Assembly (NCBI RefSeq): GCF_001723175.1
Contig: NC_064652.1
Span: 2,914,001 to 2,978,000, forward strand
Direction of reading: 5' to 3'
DNA length: 64,000 nt
Origin: Penicillium oxalicum
Taxonomy: Eukaryota > Ascomycota > Eurotiomycetes > Eurotiales > Aspergillaceae
Positions 13,113-22,937 of this stretch are shown here, piece after piece. Each line of letters opens with the position of its first letter. Position 1 is the stretch's first letter. The notes beneath the pieces were generated by a model that ran no database searches, was not told the origin of the DNA, and worked only from the letters and a program-made list of their open reading frames with translations. Made by a program: the position numbers and the translations under genes.

Positions 13113-13463
13113 TAAAGAGGGGAATACTTACGGCAGTCTGATCTTACTAGATAGGTCGAGTTATAGAGGGACTAAACTAAACCTATAAAAGCACGCAAGT
13201 CCTAGAATCCTCTAAGGTAATCGTGAGATCCGATATTAGGTACTAAAGGCAGGAATCAAAAAAGAGTGTAATATTATAAGTATAAGGAATCCGACTATAA
13301 AGACTGTCCTAAATCCTCCGTCTAAACTGTTGATTAAGTATAATAATAATGCCGGATCCTATAAGCTAGGTCCTAGATAACCTTCCTCGACGGTAAGGCT
13401 CTTAGGCATCTCCTACTACTAAATATCCGCCTTTAAGTATATGCAACCGAATCCCCCACTATA
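13113..13463 (-). repeat. 5' LTR of A2
   Basis: 351 bp, the reverse complement of the LTR at 25961-26309. It is less RIPed than the 3' LTRs, since several CA and TG survive. Confidence 0.88.
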
Positions 13464-14596
13464 ATATTTAGCCGATATTAGGAAAATACTAGCTTCTTTA
13501 AGTTCGTGATTAGATCGAGCCTCGTAAGGTTTAATAATATATTTACTAGTAATTACGGATAGTTAGCTAAGAGCTAACCTAATTAATAGTCGGGTTCTGT
13601 TACTTTAGGAAGTCCTATCTAAGGATAATATTAAAATTAGGTAGGTCTAGGATCTAGACCTTTACGCTTCCGGTCTATATACCTATTTTTAGTAGGATAC
13701 GGGTATATCCTTCTGTATATAGGGACCGCCTATTAGATAGCCTTATCTAGAGGGCGTCTAGCGCTTCTTTAGGCGCACGGATTCTTTTAGTGATACTATA
13801 GCTCGAGAGGAGATAAACGTATAAGAGGAACCGGAGTCTAAGAGGGCGCGTATTAGTACTTCCTAAGGGCTAACTCGGGCCTAATAGAGTAGGAGGCCTA
13901 CTTAGATAGCGAGTAGAGAGGCTTTATATATATTAGGTTTAAGGAGGTTAGGTCCTAGAAGTAGGGGTACGTAAGAGGCGGCTCGGAGCTAGCTAGTAAA
14001 AGCCTCTAATTCGTCTAGCTACTTATATTTTTTAGCTATAAAAGGACTCTCTTAGGATAGTCTCTCTTAATATATCCTAGCTTCCTATATATATAGTACT
14101 TTACTAGGATCTGTTCCTATACCTTCTCTCGTAGGGCTATACTCGAGCTATCGCGACTATAGCTATTATATTTATTCGGAAATCGCTATTAGCGTCTCTA
14201 GTCTTAGAGGAGTAGTTTCCGATCTAACTAGAGATTATTTCTCTTCTCTTATACTAGATAAAGTAGTCGATTACGACTTAAAGAGTAGTTAGGTATTCGC
14301 GATTCTTAGCCTACTTCTTTAGAGAGTAGCTTTTATATCCTTTCGGAGGTATTAGATAATAACTTCCTCCGGAGTTACTCCCGTACAGATACATCAACCT
14401 TGAGCTAATAAAGATAATCAAGAATTAGATCAAGGGTTAACTCTAATATAACCTAATTATCAGACTTATTAGCCTGACCTATCTCAGGACGACCCCTTAT
14501 CTAATACCTATCGCGAAGAAGAGTCTCTATAATCTTCTTGCTAGTAGTAGCGCGATATAGGTAACTTAATTAATAGGTAGTTATAAATACTTATAC
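13464..14596. other. Unassigned RIPed DNA
   Basis: TAG/CTA-rich sequence with no motif I can name and no second copy in this window. A patch at about 14,386-14,510 keeps normal CA and TG and contains a short inverted repeat (AACCTTGA ... TCAAGGGTT), so it may be a separate small insertion or unmutated host DNA. Confidence 0.5.
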
Positions 14597-15150
14597 TATA
14601 GTCTCCTAGTAAAGTATATTTCTCTTCTAACTCGTTATTAACTCAAGATACTCTATATATAGCCTTACGTAAGTTACTTTCTAGGCTAGTATTAAAGCTA
14701 GATACCGAAATAATAGAGCCCTAGAAGACCTAGCGCGAGAGGTACTTAAAGGTAGTATACTCGGTGAAAAGAGTCGGCTAGACTTAATACTAGGAAGCCT
14801 TCTAGGGAAGGTAGCTTAAGATAAAATAGGAATAGGAGGAGGGGCTATTAGCTAAGGTAGTATTTACGACTACTCGTAAGGGGTATTAGTAGATATTTTC
14901 GGGTAGGATACTTAATAGGGATATTATTAAGATATTCAAAATTAGGGGGGATTTATCTGATTATTACTAGTAAATCTCTTACAATCTTGGTATTAGGCTA
15001 ATCCTAAAAGGGTTTATAATAGTATTTTACTTCTTATAAATTACTATTATAGTACTATACCTAATTAAGCTGACCGCTTATGGTTATTTTCACGCTAATC
15101 CTAATAGGGTAAAGAAAAGTGCTGTAAAATCCGTTGCTAAACCTGCCTAT
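14597..15150 (+). repeat. Left arm of the inverted repeat flanking the gene island
   Basis: About 550 bp whose reverse complement occurs at 18586-19139. Shared landmarks read inward are the GGAGACTATAG / CTATAGTCTCC ends, GTAAGTTACTTTCTAGGCTA, and the inner TTGCTAAACCTGCC. Outer parts are RIPed and inner parts less so. The outer limit is set only by where B0 cut the right arm, so the true arm may be longer. Confidence 0.85.
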
Positions 15151-15159
15151 TAATAGTAG

Positions 15160-15826
15160 AAACTTATTCATTATTTATTTCGAAGTAATTCTTAGAGATA
15201 TTATTATAGCTAAGCTAAATAGCCTAGCTATTAAGAATTTAGAAACTAAGGATATACTCTTTAGATTAGCTCTAGAGTATTTATATATCCTAGAGATTAT
15301 AGAGTAGAGGCTAGCTTATATTAGGATTTTTAAATTAGTAAATAGTCTAGGACTATTGGATATACTATATACTGTCTCTTTATCTTATCTATAGTAACTA
15401 GAAGTTATAGACTACTAGCTCCTAGGCTCTAAGTTAATTTAGTTCCTAGAGACTTACGATAGGGTTATATCGTACGTCGAGTTTTATAAAATACGCCTAT
15501 TTTATAAGAGATTTAAGCCAAATTCTTACTCTTTAAGGTACGAGAGGATATTCTAGGTAGTTATTACTAAGGCTAGAAGTACTATAAAGATAGAAAGCCT
15601 AGTAATTATATCTAATAAAATACAATATAGGGTATAAGGTATTCTTAAGACTAGTATATACTAAGAGTTTTCTTCTCCGCCCTACTACTTAGACTACTTT
15701 TACGCGAAAATGGTTTATTAGGCGGACTTTCCTTTATCAAGAACCTTGAAGATATACTTTATTTTGTATTTCCTCCCATTAGTTCTGACGGCAGCCTTTA
15801 ACAAAGTACGGCTTTAATAAATGCTA
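15160..15826 (+). pseudogene. RIPed plus-strand coding remnant of unknown function
   Basis: A frame through 15174 onward gives a protein-like stretch of about 200 codons (for example AIKNLETKDILF, YDRVISYVEFYKIRLFYKRF, VITKARSTIKIES), interrupted by TAG/TAA, and ends in unmutated DNA at a double TAA near 15,821. It is convergent with the gene at 16054-17600. I do not recognise it, and frame openness is weak evidence in RIPed DNA, so only composition supports it. Confidence 0.3.
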
Positions 15827-16053
15827 TGCGCTAAATATCTGGCAGTCAGGTAGAGGAAGAAAGTCCTAGTGTGTAAAATTCATAGCAAGAACGGCAATTA
15901 AAAGTTGCTATTGTATAACAACTGTACGGGCTATGCCCTACTAAAAATAAATCATACGCAAAAACAATATTCAAATATACGAATTCGACGGCGACCATTC
16001 TGCTCATATATCAACAGTAAGAAGAAACTAGCGTACTTTCTCTCAAGCATTCA

Positions 16054-17600
16054 TTAGTTAAGCTTTTTTACAGCCTCTTGATGTGTCTTGTCGAGGGATT
16101 TTCTTTTCGCTTTCACTTCATCCTCGAGTTTCTTCGTAGCCTCCTGATAAGTCTTGCCGAGGGATTTTCTTTTCGCTTTCACTTCATCCTCGAGTTTCTT
16201 CGTAGCCTCCTGATAAGTCTTGCCGAGGGATTTTCTTTTCGCTTTCACTTCATCCTCGAGTTTCTTCGTAGCCTCCTGATAAGTCTTGCCGAGGGATTTT
16301 CTTTTCGCTTTCACTTCATCCTCGAGTTTCTTCGTAGCCTCCTGATAAGTCTTGCCGAGGGATTTTCTTTTCGCTTTCACTTCATCCTCGAGTTTCTTCG
16401 TAGCCTCCTGATGAGTCTTGCCGAGGGATTTTCTTTTCGCTTTCACTTCATCCTCGAGTTTCTTCGTAGCCTCCTGATGAGTCGTGCCGAGGGATTTTCT
16501 TTTCGCTTTCACTTCATCCTCGAGTTTCTTCGTAGCCTCCTGATGAATCTTGTCGACGGCAATTATTTGTGTAGCACTCCTTTGCCTATTCAATTCATCC
16601 CTGGACCACTTCACCATGTCCTGTTCAGTATTGATATCTTCAGAAGAGATCGCAATAGAAGTAGACCCGGTGGTCTCCGATGTTGTTTCCTCCCGATTTG
16701 TTGCATTATGATCGCCTCCTATTTGGTCCAAAAGCGAATACAATAAACCACATATCACGAGTATCTGTAATCCATTCCGCGGAAGCAGGAATAGTGGTAG
16801 CAGGAAAATAGTATATATGGGTGTGATTAGCCCATCCTAGAATATATAGTAAGCAACTGTTCGCAAGGGACAATTGTATATTTGAAATAGCAAACCTGTT
16901 GATGTTCAACTTGCTTGAACTGCCCACACGATATGGCCTGCCTTTCACTGGAAGTCATTAAGCTTCTCAGTTCCATTATATCGTTGCTGTGTCCTACTTG
17001 TCTCCATTTCACCTTGTAAGGTCTCGACCCAAATTGCTCCACCCATTTTTCACTTCTATCATTTGGCCATAGCTCATAAAAAAACTCATCATCTTTGCCT
17101 TCCAAAATCATAGGATGGGTTATCATAATGTTTTTGACGGAATTTCGACCAAATAAGCCCCGAATTATGGGCTCTTCGATGAGTTGGTAATAAGACAGAC
17201 CTGACGGATGAAATCGCTCTGGCGGTGGAGGTGAAAGCAGTGTGACCTTTTCAGCCTGAGCTATACGCCAAGCAAATATAGCTGAAGCACCATGAACATA
17301 TCTCTTCCACTGTCGCTGATTCTTTTTCAATTTTAGGCATTCTGGGTGTTTTTCATCCATGAGCGGCCCCATTGCCGTAGTCAACGTTTGAAGTTGATGC
17401 CTATCAGCCCATTCTTGAGCCACTTCGCGAGGCATTCCACTCCAGAGGACTTGGCCATTCGGTATCCATTCTTTTGATTGGAATTGTTGGATTATTCGAG
17501 CTGTTTCTTGTGCGGAGAGGAATCGCCTCACCACCTGAACGAGAGGCGCTTGAGCTGACTGTTGGTCGGAAAGAAATTGAAAAGGCTTTTCATAATCCAT
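16054..17600 (-). CDS. Two-exon gene: unknown fungal N-domain, membrane segment, coiled-coil repeat tail
   Basis: Predicted exon 1 is 17600-16896 (235 codons). A 59-nt intron follows (16895-16837, 5' GTTTGC, branch-like GCTTAC, 3' TTCTAG), then exon 2 at 16836-16054 (260 codons), giving about 495 residues. The intron is inferred: without it exon 1 runs to a TAA after only 22 more codons and exon 2 has no ATG. With it the frame is continuous and exon 2 opens with a hydrophobic stretch (LITPIYTIFLLPLFLLP then LQILVICGLLYSLL), a likely transmembrane segment or hairpin. An alternative acceptor at 16765 also keeps the frame but removes most of the hydrophobic stretch. The N-terminal region has WSGMPREVAQEWADRHQLQT, TAMGPLMD, YVHGASAIFAW, PPPPERFHPSGLSYYQ and IMITHP motifs, a pattern I associate with uncharacterised ascomycete proteins; no function can be assigned. 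The C-terminus is seven exact 22-residue units plus a partial one. Base composition is normal and un-RIPed, in contrast to its surroundings. Confidence 0.8.
16072..16550 (-). repeat. 66-bp in-frame tandem repeat (7 units plus a partial)
   Basis: Near-identical 66-bp units, each encoding 22 residues with core EATKKLEDEVKAKRKSLG. Only the first residue of each unit (His or Tyr) and a few others vary. The alternation of charged and hydrophobic residues predicts a long coiled coil. Near-identity of the units implies recent expansion or homogenisation. Confidence 0.95.
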
Positions 17601-17716
17601 TAATCAGTTAGGCAATAAGGAAAAGAAAGCAGGGAAAAGAAGCCTGTTCTTTAATGGTCCGGTCAAGACATAGCTAGGATAGAAGACGAAAGTAGCTGGA
17701 GAGATTGACTTATCCT

Positions 17717-17890
17717 CCAGACTATATACATGAGTGGAACGGACTGGGGAGGAAAGGTGAGTTGCCACCTTGAGCAAGAATAAGCGACGTCATGACTTTC
17801 CCCCCAGACTATATACACAAGTGGAACGGACTCGGGAGGAAAGGTGAGTTGCCACCTTGAGCAAGAAAAAGCGACGTCATGACTTTTCCC
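17717..17890 (-). promoter_or_regulatory. Tandem 87-bp promoter unit with CRE-like site and TATA-like box
   Basis: Two 87-bp copies (17717-17803 and 17804-17890) lie 117-290 bp upstream of the predicted start of the minus-strand gene. Each copy contains CGACGTCATGAC (17785-17796, 17872-17883), close to the ACGTCA core bound by ATF/CREB-type bZIP factors, and GACTATATACA, which on the gene strand is TATATAG. The copies differ at a few positions. The regulatory role is inferred from position and motifs. Confidence 0.6.
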
Positions 17891-18585
17891 GGTTTTGTCT
17901 GAAATTCAGGGTATTCACCTTTTATAGAATTATGGCTGCGATTCGAGAGTCATTTACGGCCTTGCAGAAAATCACGCATGATATGGGATACATCGAGTGA
18001 TTTGTCTTAAGGTAGAACAAGCAAAATTATCTTGACTTCCAGGACTAAGTTTGTCTAGAGAGGGCAAGGCTACTATCACATCCATTGCTTAAAAGCAGAT
18101 GCTGTGAGAGTCTACTAAAATACAATATAATTCTAAAAGCCCCTAGGAATGAAACACTCAGATCAGATTCGGCAGTGCCAACTGATATGATTTCATCAAG
18201 CTCTGGAAAAAAAAACAGAGCCCGCGAGCGGTGCAATGTTACACACCGTTTTTGAGTACTGTTATTGTCAAGTCAAAAGCAAACGACCTTCTTCCAAAAT
18301 AGCGCCCAGAAAGGAATACAAAAGATTAGAAAGGTGAGACTGATTTCAAGTGCGCATATCAAGCTTAACTATTAGAAGTTCGGAGCGAGAAGGTCATATA
18401 AAAATGTGGATTTGTTAACCCAAAATGGCCCCTCAGTTGTTGATACCCTGTTAATTGATGATCTGCGCTAGGACCCCGGCAATGAGGCCCGGAAAAAAAC
18501 TGTCACCGGGGTAGAAGCCGTTTTCGTTTTCGAATTTCACTGGTCAAGCAGATTTCGGGAGGCCCTGCACGTAGTAAGTCCATAT
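17891..18585. other. Un-RIPed intergenic DNA
   Basis: Normal CA/TG content and no convincing gene. A 22-codon plus-strand frame (ATG 17932 to TGA 18000) starts MAAIRESFTALQKI and could be the 5' stub of a lost gene, since it is followed by no continuing frame. A 63-codon minus-strand frame at 18045-18236 has no supporting feature. Confidence 0.4.
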
Positions 18586-19139
18586 TGGGCAGGTTTAGCA
18601 ACGAATTTTATAGCACTTTTCTTTACCCTATTAGGATTAGCATGAAAATAACCATAAGCGGTCAGCTTAATTAGGTATAGCACTATAATAGTATCTTATA
18701 AGAAGTAGAATACTATTATAAACCCTTTTAGGATTAGCCTAATACTAAGATTGTAAGAGATTTACTAGTAATAATCAGATAAATCCCCCTAATTTCGAAT
18801 ATCTTAATAATATCCTTATTAAGTATCTTACCCGAAAATGTCTACTAATACCCCTTACGAGTAGTCGTAAATACTACCTCGGCTAATAGCCCCTCCTCCT
18901 ATTCCTATTTTATATTAAGCTACCTTCCCTAGAAGGCTTCCTAGTATTAAGTCTAGCCGACTCTTTTTACCGAGTATGCTACCTTTAAGTACCTCTCGCG
19001 CTAGGTCTTCTACGGCTCTATTGTTTCGGTATCCGGCTTTAATACTAGCCTAGAAAGTAACTTACGCAAGGCTATATATAGAGTATCTTGAGTTAATAAC
19101 GAGTTAGAAGGGAAATATGCTTTACTAGGAGACTATAGT
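18586..19139 (-). repeat. Right arm of the inverted repeat flanking the gene island
   Basis: Reverse complement of 14597-15150. It ends exactly where copia element B0 inserted (19140), so its outer part is lost or displaced. The inner 60 bp keep CA and TG; the outer part is RIPed. Confidence 0.85.
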
Positions 19140-19318
19140 TAATAGACCTATAGGTCTACAAGGCAAGGAAGTAATCTAGAGGCGAGATAACTAGGATTAG
19201 GAAGTCTAGGGAGAAGGAAGAAGAGAGAGAGAGGGAAAACCTACGATAGGGGAAAACCCCTTAAGATATATAACCGCTACTAGGCCTAGTAAATATCTAG
19301 AGAGGGTAAACTCTCTTA
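19140..19318 (-). repeat. 3' LTR of B0
   Basis: 179 bp, RIPed version of the B LTR, starting TAATAGACC (from TGATAGACC) on the plus strand. Confidence 0.88.
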
Positions 19319-19394
19319 TACCCCCCCCTAGGACTAGTAGCAATATAAAGAATATTATATATAATATAATATAATAAAATTTTAAAGGGGAGGG

Positions 19395-21351
19395 TTAGTT
19401 AGGATCTCTTATATATAATAATTTAGCACGGTTATCTTAAAAAATCCTATTAGGCTTAGTTTTAGTAAGTATATTAGCGGTATTATCCTTGCTCGGGATA
19501 CTAATTAACTAAATAAGGTTCTTTTTAATAAGATCCCTGATTAGATAGTATCTCGTGCTAATCTAGGATAATTTTAGGCTAACTTTAGGATTTATAATAG
19601 TCGTGATAGTATTATCGGAATCACAGAATAGGGTAATTAGAATATTTTTGTCGAAGTCTTTATCTTGGTTTAATAGAGGTATAAGTAAAAGGTCCGTAGT
19701 AATTTTAGCAAGGTAAAGTCCCTCTTTCGCTATAGTCGTAAGGATATAGTATTTAGCTATAGTTAATAAGACTACTACGATATCTTATCTTTTTAAGCTC
19801 TATAAGATTAGGGTACTAGCGAAGAACTAAATATATACTTCGGTAGATTTTCTATCCTCTATATTAGCGTACGATAAGTCGATAAATTCTTCTAGACCCT
19901 TTAAGGGTTCTTTTCTAAATAGGATTCCTAAATTTATAGTACCTATAAGGTATTATAATAAAACTTTATACGCTACTATATTATCTTTTCTCGGGTATAT
20001 ATTACGGCGCTATAGTTTAGATATAGTCGCTATAATATCTAGGCGTATTTTAATTAAGAGCTAACCGATCTTTCCTATTATTTTAGTATAGGTACCCTAA
20101 TCGAATATATTATCCTCTGTTAGATTATTTAGATAGGAGATCTTCTGAAGGGATTTATTAGAATTAGTAAAGGATTATAATTTTTATAGCCCTTATTATA
20201 GATTAAATTTATTAAATAAGCCTATTAGCTTATAAAGATATAGCTAGAGGGTTCTTTAATTATATTATATCTAAGGAATCTTTTAAATAGGAGGGTCTTT
20301 AGTTTTCTTTTGTTTAAAAGGCCCTTCTTTATAGAGTTTAATTAATCCTTATATCTAGTCGCGAGGATATTATCTATATAGATTATAATAAATATAGTAT
20401 AGTTCTTATTAGTAAAGATATATAGTTCGGAGGGGATTAGAGAGAGGCCTATACTAGATAGATTATCTTTAAAAAGTTTATACTAGAGATATCCTACTTA
20501 TCGTAATCTATAAAGCGCCTAGTTTAGTACATATACTAGATCTTCTCCTTTTAGGCTAAATTATTTATATCTAGTTAGTTACTTTATAAATATAATATAG
20601 TTATTAATAGCGGTATTAAGATAGGCACTAATTATATCCTACTATTCCTTTTTCTAATTATAGATAGTAGCTATAGTAATAAATAACTTAGCTAATATAT
20701 CTAAGATAACTAGGGTATATCTTTCGTTAGGTTAGAAGTCTATACCTAGACTTTAGCGGTTACTATATATAACCTATCTAGTACGGAATTCTAGGATATA
20801 TCCTTTAGTATCCTATTTAATATTATAGACCTATTTGCCTAGAAGGATTTTAGTACCTTTTAGGGGTTTAGTTACTAAAGTTATTATATTAGATAATTAA
20901 AACTTCCTTAATTAGGTCTCTTTAGCTTTAAGCTATTAATTAGCGAATTAGGATTTTATAGCTTCCCTATAGGTTTAAGGGATTTTAACTATTACTAACT
21001 ATATTATCTTAGTAGCTATACTTAATATACTAGGTCTAATTAAGTTATCTTTAGTAGACGTAGCGAAATATAAACTTTCTTTCGTTCTCTCTTTATATTC
21101 TTCCTTAACTAGTCCTTTTATAGTATATCTAACTATTCCTTCTATAAGTTATCTCGGAGTATATCTCCGTAGGCTTCTTCTTACTAGAGAGATAGAGCGT
21201 CTCTAGTCGCTTATAAAATCTAGCTAGTTTATTATAATAGTATTAATAGGGTCTACTAATAAAGCTTCTATTATTAGGTAGCTATAGAGCCTCTAGGAAA
21301 TTACTACTAGAGAGGGAATTTATAGTTAAATTAATTAGGATAATATCTTAG
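19395..21351 (-). pseudogene. pol: B0 RT and RNase H part of copia pol, RIPed
   Basis: Collinear with the readable pol end of B3. On the minus strand the pol stop corresponds to 19395-19397, followed inward by RNase H and RT. Numerous TAG/TAA stops. It ends at the C insertion point. Confidence 0.75.
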
Positions 21352-21606
21352 TGTTAGGAGGTCTATATCGTAGGACAGAGAACCTGTTAGCTAGGCAGAG
21401 AGTCTAAGTCTATAGGGTCTAATTTTAAAGACTAAATCTTAGGGTCTAGTAGTCTCTACTAGTTCCTATAATATATATATAGCGTTTCCGCGTACCGAGT
21501 TTCTATAGCCCTATACAGAGCCCTTAGGGTTATTACCCTAAGGCGACGCGGGGTCGATTCGATTATAAATCGTCTTAAGTTACTACGTATAACTTACGCT
21601 ATAATA
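21352..21606 (-). repeat. 3' LTR of C
   Basis: 255 bp, matching 47488-47744 almost base for base apart from CA/TG to TA changes. It is rich in short inverted repeats (for example CTTAGGGTTATTACCCTAAG). Confidence 0.87.
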
Positions 21607-22937
21607 ACTATTCCCTCCTTCTATACTAGTCGCCCCGACTAGGGATATTTCTATCAGAGGAATATCCTAATCCGGGCTTTATCGTAGTACTAAGGGAATA
21701 AATCGTAGGTATATCGTATACGGAACGCTACGTCCTTAAAATTAGGAGATATAGGTATAAATAAAAGATTCCTATATTACGTAGCCGTACTTTCCTACTA
21801 CTATTAGCGATACCGTTTAAAAGAAAGCGCGCTAGGGCGTTTAATCCCTGCTCGATAGATTAGCGTCGGTTAGGGAGCTAAGAATCTATCCGTGATAGAG
21901 TATTTCGTTAACGATTCGCTCTCGAAGATTTATAGAATCGATATTCCTATAGATAAGGATATTTTAACTTTAATCTATTTCCCTTACTCGAACTTAGTTC
22001 TAGAATACCCTATCGTTATTAGAATTATCGTCGCTATAAGGCTACTAGCGGGATAGGCTATATATCTCCTACGCTAAACTTCGTGACTATAAGCCCTAAT
22101 TTTCTCTAGTATCTAAAGTATTTTAGTAGGGCTAAGATAGAGTACGACTATCTAGTTACGATAGTTCCTTTCGCTATAGAGTACGAGTTTAACCGCTTAG
22201 GGTTAGTACTCTATAATACCTATAAGGATAACTATAATATATATAAGACTATAAGTTTTCTGCTCTTTCCCGAAATAATTCTGAATTACTAATAGGTTAT
22301 AAGACTCCTATATTAATAATCTAGGATATATAGGTATTCTATTTTCTCTTAAAGATTTATTAGGTAATCTTTAATAGTACCTAGGAGATTATTATAGCGC
22401 CTAGGCTATCGTACGTTCCGGTTTAGCTAGTTAGTATTTATTCTAATCTATTTTAGATAAGTAAGGATCTTGCTATAACTTTCTTAGGGGTTATATAGGC
22501 CTATAAGAAGAGTATATTTTAAAGGTCTAAAGTATATATAAAGGATATAGATCGCCTATAATTCCTTAATAATTTATTCTAATAAATTCCCTTTATAGAG
22601 ATACGTTATTTTTATTCGGAAAAGATAGCGTTATATTACTAGAACCTTATTATAGCTTTCAGTCCTCCTTTAATACGTACGAACTAATATCTTAGTCTTA
22701 AAGAAGGGGATACTAGGTTTATATTATAGTAGACTAGGCTAGTAAACTTTACTAAGCTTAGAGACTACGATAATAGCGAATAGTATACTTACGGTAGAAG
22801 CGACCGCGATAAAGAATATAGTATTAGGGTTTATAGAGTATTTCTAAGTAAATCGTAGCAGATTCGATCTAGTTTCGTCTTATATATTTCTATATATTTT
22901 TAAACTTCGCGATAGATTATTTTATATTTTGTATATT
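21607..22937 (-). other. C region between chromodomain and 3' LTR
   Basis: 1.3 kb of RIPed sequence without a recognised domain. A plus-strand frame at about 21,650-22,050 looks partly protein-like, but opposite-strand frames in RIPed pol regions look similar, so I do not call a gene. Confidence 0.4.

Larger units (their letters stand above)
2738..13463 (-). mobile_element. Ty3-like element A, copy A2 (complete, uninterrupted)
   Basis: The most complete copy, about 10.7 kb. Reading leftward: 5' LTR (13113-13463), Lys/Thr repeat leader, gag with zinc knuckle, protease, RT, RNase H, integrase, AT-hook-like tail, ORF2, and a 3' LTR cut short at 2738. It is collinear with A1 once B1 and B2 are removed from A1, and its length agrees with A1 minus its two insertions. 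All frames are destroyed by RIP. The truncated 3' LTR abuts the 3' LTR of A3 with only about 4 bp between, so A3 probably inserted into this LTR. Confidence 0.9.

Noticed and set aside
16078..16746. 222-codon plus-strand open frame
   Set aside because: Exact antisense of the 66-bp coding repeats; its repeat peptide is a by-product.
17932..18000. 22-codon plus-strand frame MAAIRESFTALQKI...
   Set aside because: Protein-like start but no continuation; kept only as a note in the intergenic entry.
18045..18236. 63-codon minus-strand frame
   Set aside because: Short, no motif, no conserved context.
21650..22050. Plus-strand protein-like frame next to the C 3' LTR
   Set aside because: No motif and composition similar to antisense noise seen over pol; not enough support for a gene.
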